A stretch of DNA of 7,733 nt from NCBI GenBank assembly GCA_036395835.1, contig DASWCW010000225.1:1-7733 (forward strand). Reading direction: 5' to 3'. Below the pieces are notes generated by a model, which saw nothing but the letters and a program-made list of their open reading frames with translations, was not told the origin of the DNA and did no database searches. The position numbers and the translations under genes are program-made. Origin of the DNA: AP-16 sp036395835 (GTDB lineage: Bacteria > Pseudomonadota > Alphaproteobacteria > Rhizobiales > Xanthobacteraceae). Below are positions 5,414 through 7,733 of this stretch, piece by piece (position 1 is the stretch's first letter; each line of letters opens with the position of its first letter).

Positions 5414-6190
5414 TCACCGCTTCCCCGCCGCGTAGCGGATCGGCACCACGAACGAGAGCTGATCCTCGCCGAGATCGGCGGGCGGCGGCGGGAACGGCTG
5501 TGCGCGCCGGGCGAGCGCCAGCGTCTCCTCGTCGAGCGCGGCGGAGCCCGAGCTCTGCGCGATGCGGCTCGTGAGCAGACGGCCGCGCCGGTCGATGCGG
5601 AACGCCAGCTTGGCGGTGCCCTGCACGCCGCCGGCTCCGGGCGGATAGCGCTTGTTGCGCTCGAGCTGCGCGACCAGCGCGCGCTGCCAGCTCGCGATCG
5701 CGGCGGGCGAGGGTCGCGACACGCGGCCGGGCGCCGGCGAAGCGGGACGCCGCGCGGGCGCGACCGTCACGGGCGGCGCGGTCGGCACCGGCGCCGCCTC
5801 GTCCGGCGGCTTTGCCGCCTCGCGCGGCCGCTCTTTCGGCGGTTCCGGTGCCGGCAGCGTCACGGCGGGATGTTCGGCCGGCGCCACGTCGGGCACGCGC
5901 TCGACCTCCGTCGGTTTCTCCTCCGGCTTCTCCTCGCGCGGCTGCGCGGTCTCCGGCTGCAATTGCTGCGGGCCCGGCGCCACGTCGCTCTCCGGCGCGG
6001 CCGGCGCGACCGCGATCGGCGCGAGCTCGATCAGAACGACCGGCGCGCCGGCGTCGGTCTCGGCGTAATCCGGGCGCGCCCACAGCGCCAGCAGCACCAG
6101 CGCGTGCGCCAGGAACATCGCGGCGGCGCAACATCCCCAGCGCAGCAGCTCCCGCCGGTCGAGCACCGCATAGGTTTCGACGTAGGCCAT
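5414..6190 (-). CDS. tonB: TonB-family energy transducer
   Basis: TonB spans the periplasm and passes energy from the ExbB-ExbD proton channel to outer-membrane receptors by pulling on their TonB box. In this 258-residue protein a single inner-membrane anchor lies at about 18-37 and includes His29, in the place of the functional membrane histidine of E. coli TonB. A long Pro/Ala/Glu-rich region (about 48-165) provides the periplasmic spacer. The C-terminal TonB domain (about 166-254) shows WQRALVAQLERNKRYPP, GTAKLAFRIDRRGRL, SSGSAALDEETLALARRA and FVVPIRY, the usual beta-alpha-beta core with its YP motif. Its ATG overlaps the exbD stop codon by one base (ATGA), so translation is probably coupled; no strong Shine-Dalgarno is seen. 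It is the last gene of the operon, followed by the repeat at 5297-5362. Confidence 0.93.
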   Translation of the reverse strand: MAYVETYAVLDRRELLRWGCCAAAMFLAHALVLLALWARPDYAETDAGAPVVLIELAPIAVAPAAPESDVAPGPQQLQPETAQPREEKPEEKPTEVERVPDVAPAEHPAVTLPAPEPPKERPREAAKPPDEAAPVPTAPPVTVAPARRPASPAPGRVSRPSPAAIASWQRALVAQLERNKRYPPGAGGVQGTAKLAFRIDRRGRLLTSRIAQSSGSAALDEETLALARRAQPFPPPPADLGEDQLSFVVPIRYAAGKR

Positions 6191-6615
6191 CAGCGCGGCC
6201 GGTCCGCTTCCAGGCCGACCAGCCCCACCTTGAGATAGCCCGCCGCGCGCAGCGCGTTCATCACGCCCATCAGCTCGCCGTACGCCACCGCCTTGTCGGC
6301 GCGCAGAAACACGCGCTGCTCCTTGTCGCCGGCGGTCGCCTGGTCGAGCGCGGGCCCGAGGTTGTCGCGCGCGACGGCATCATCCCCGAGCGCCAGCGAC
6401 AGATCGGATTTGAGCGTAAGGAACAGCGGCTTGTCCGGTCGCGGCTGGCGCTCGGCGTTCGAGGCCGGCAGGTCGACCGCGATGTCGACGGTGGCGAGCG
6501 GCGCCGCGATCATGAAGATGATCAGCAGCACCAGGATCACGTCGATGAACGGCGTGACGTTGATCTCGTGCACTTCGGCGAGATCGAGCTCGCCGTGGTC
6601 GAGCCGCACGCTCAT
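6190..6615 (-). CDS. exbD: ExbD, TonB-complex proton channel subunit
   Basis: This 141-residue protein is the same length as E. coli ExbD and looks very like it. ExbD dimers sit inside the ExbB pentamer and carry protons that drive TonB. The short cytoplasmic N-terminus ends at HEINVTPFIDV. The single membrane helix at about 22-42 contains Asp25, the essential proton-binding residue. The motif APLATVDIAVDLPAS follows, and then the periplasmic domain with FLRADKAVAYGELM and AGYLKVGLVG near the end. The gene starts 5 bp after the exbB stop codon and overlaps the first base of tonB. GGAG inside the last codons of exbB acts as its ribosome binding site. The layout fits tightly coupled expression of exbB, exbD and tonB. 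Confidence 0.96.
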   Translation of the reverse strand: MSVRLDHGELDLAEVHEINVTPFIDVILVLLIIFMIAAPLATVDIAVDLPASNAERQPRPDKPLFLTLKSDLSLALGDDAVARDNLGPALDQATAGDKEQRVFLRADKAVAYGELMGVMNALRAAGYLKVGLVGLEADRPR

Positions 6616-6620
6616 GAGCT

Positions 6621-7565
6621 TTACTCCGCGGCCGAGGCCTTGGGGTCCCAGGCCTTGGCTCCGGGACGGCGCACCTCGCGGTCGAGGTCGCGGCTGACGA
6701 GGCGCAGCACTTCCGCGGCAGCGTCCGCGAACAGCGCGCGATAGCCCGCGATCGAGCGCGAGAACAGATTGTAGATCACCACCGCCGGGATCGCGGCGGC
6801 GAGCCCGAGCGCGGTCGCGAGCAGCGCCTCGGCGATGCCGGGCGCCACCACGGCGAGATTGGTCGTATGCGATTTCGAAATGCCGATGAAGCTGTTCATG
6901 ATGCCCCACACCGTGCCGAACAGCCCGACGAAGGGCGCGGTCGCGCCGATGCTGGCGAGCATGCCGGTGCCGCGCGTCATGCGCCGGCCGGTCAAGGCCT
7001 CGATCCGTTCGAGCCGCGAGGCGACCCGCTCCTTGATGCCCTCCTTGTCGGGCGCGTCGGCGGAGAGCTGCAGCTCGACCAACGCCGCATGGACGAGCGG
7101 CCCGAGGCCCTGCCGGGTGCCGAATTTCGGCGCCGCCTCCGCGAGCGAGGGTGTCCGCGCCAGCGCGGCGAGCTCGCGGCGCAGCCGGCGCTTGGCGGAG
7201 AAAATTTCCAAACTCTTGGCGAGCGCGACTGTCCAGGTGACGAACGACGCGAGCGCCAAGCCGATCATCACCAATTTCACGATGATGTCGGCGGAAAGGA
7301 ACATGCCCCAGGGCGACAGATCGCGCGGCAGCAGCGCGGCGGCGGAACTGCCGACATCGGGCGCGGGCGCGGCGGCCGGCTCGTTGGCGGGCGCGGCGGC
7401 GCGCGCTTGCGGTTCGGTTTGCTGCGGGCCCGCGGCAGCGGGCGGCGCCGGAGGCGGCGGCGACTGCGTTTGCGCCGATGCCGGGCAGCAAACAACGGCG
7501 GCAACAAGCAACGCCGCGCCCAGGCGGATCGATTGCGCAGTGATTATGGTCAGCATTTTCTTCAT
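6621..7565 (-). CDS. exbB: ExbB, TonB-complex proton channel subunit (long form with N-terminal extension)
   Basis: ExbB belongs to the MotA/TolQ/ExbB proton channel family and forms the pentameric ring around ExbD in the inner membrane. This 314-residue form is longer than E. coli ExbB (244). It begins with a likely signal peptide (1-31, cleavage after PASA) and a Pro/Ala-rich stretch (about 34-70) that should lie in the periplasm. Three membrane helices follow at about 93-115, 199-224 and 240-266. The MotA/ExbB core includes GMLASIGATAPFVGLFGTVW (201-220) and APGIAEALLATALGLAAAIP (241-260), where E246 matches the functional glutamate of E. coli ExbB (E176). AAGGCGAG at 7573-7580 with a 7-nt spacer supports the ATG at 7565. 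The gene follows the receptor by 57 bp with no visible terminator, so cotranscription is likely. Confidence 0.95.
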   Translation of the reverse strand: MKKMLTIITAQSIRLGAALLVAAVVCCPASAQTQSPPPPAPPAAAGPQQTEPQARAAAPANEPAAAPAPDVGSSAAALLPRDLSPWGMFLSADIIVKLVMIGLALASFVTWTVALAKSLEIFSAKRRLRRELAALARTPSLAEAAPKFGTRQGLGPLVHAALVELQLSADAPDKEGIKERVASRLERIEALTGRRMTRGTGMLASIGATAPFVGLFGTVWGIMNSFIGISKSHTTNLAVVAPGIAEALLATALGLAAAIPAVVIYNLFSRSIAGYRALFADAAAEVLRLVSRDLDREVRRPGAKAWDPKASAAE

Positions 7566-7622
7566 TCACCGGCTCGCCTTCTGTTTCTCGGCATCACCAC
7601 CCCTCACCCGCGATCCCTTGCT

Positions 7623-7733
7623 TCAGAACTTCAGGTTTGCGAACGCCCGCACGCCGCGGCCCGGCATCAGCACCTCGTCCTTGGTGTAGGAGACGTGGTT
7701 GCGGATCGCCTCGTTGAGCAGATTGTTGCCGAC
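7623..7733 (-). CDS. TonB-dependent outer-membrane receptor, C-terminal end only
   Basis: The minus strand from the window edge encodes 36 residues ending in a TGA at 7623-7625. They run from GNNLLNEAIRNHVSY, through TKDEVLMPGRGVR, to a final ANLKF. A Gly-Arg turn near the end and a terminal aromatic residue after a beta-strand are hallmarks of the last strands of TonB-dependent receptors; the closing Phe is the signal recognised by the Bam assembly machinery. The gene is cut by the window edge, so its TonB box, plug domain and substrate cannot be read. The NHVSYTKDEV..PGR ending recalls receptors of the ZnuD type from memory, but that is weak. It lies directly upstream of exbB on the same strand and is probably the receptor served by this exbB-exbD-tonB set. 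Confidence 0.85.
   Translation of the reverse strand, partial: VGNNLLNEAIRNHVSYTKDEVLMPGRGVRAFANLKF

Noticed and set aside
4935..6134. Minus-strand open frame of 399 codons across tonB, the repeat and the HigA-like gene.
   Set aside because: It crosses an intergenic repeat and reads both real genes in wrong frames; the composition is repetitive Arg/Ala/Gly.
6190..7569. A continuous minus-strand open frame of 459 codons that ends as ExbD and could be read as a fusion protein.
   Set aside because: Its first two thirds are an Arg/Ala-rich out-of-frame reading of exbB. ExbB is clearly encoded in another frame, and exbD has its own start and ribosome binding site at 6615.

Overview
The window looks like the chromosome of a GC-rich alphaproteobacterium, most likely in the Rhizobiales (Bradyrhizobium/Rhodopseudomonas/Xanthobacteraceae neighbourhood). 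The evidence is a FixK-type regulator without iron-sulfur ligands, FixK/FNR boxes of the form TTGAT-N4-GTCAA, a rhizobial type of palindromic repeat with CCCTCTCCC/GGGAGAGGG arms, and the protein families present. The placement is inferred from familiarity with these families, not from a search.

Layout, left to right. Positions 1-249 are a non-coding leader. Positions 250-930 (+) encode a FixK/FNR-family activator. It converges on an oxygen-independent coproporphyrinogen III oxidase gene, hemN (1078-2424, minus). A two-hairpin region with a T7 tract (991-1071) lies between them. Upstream of hemN are two near-identical FixK boxes, 51 bp apart centre to centre. Immediately beyond them is the 3' remnant of a branched-chain amino acid-type ABC transporter substrate-binding protein gene (2543-2782, +). 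A gene-free, hairpin-containing stretch follows (2783-3078). Next is a membrane-anchored, stand-alone FMN/3Fe-4S glutamate-synthase-domain protein (3079-4746, +). An orphan HigA-type antitoxin-like gene (4872-5246, +) sits between two copies of a palindromic repeat. The right third, all on the minus strand, is a TonB energy-transduction operon: the 3' end of a TonB-dependent receptor (7623 to the window edge), then exbB, exbD and tonB.

How the parts fit. FixK and the boxes at hemN make a plausible local low-oxygen circuit in which FixK activates anaerobic haem synthesis. The receptor-exbB-exbD-tonB block is a self-contained outer-membrane import module, with its substrate outside what can be read here. 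The glutamate synthase-like protein and the HigA-like regulator have no obvious partner in the window. No complete novel system is evident. The points most worth a second look are the paired boxes abutting a gene remnant, the repeat-flanked orphan antitoxin, and the membrane-bound glutamate synthase domain.
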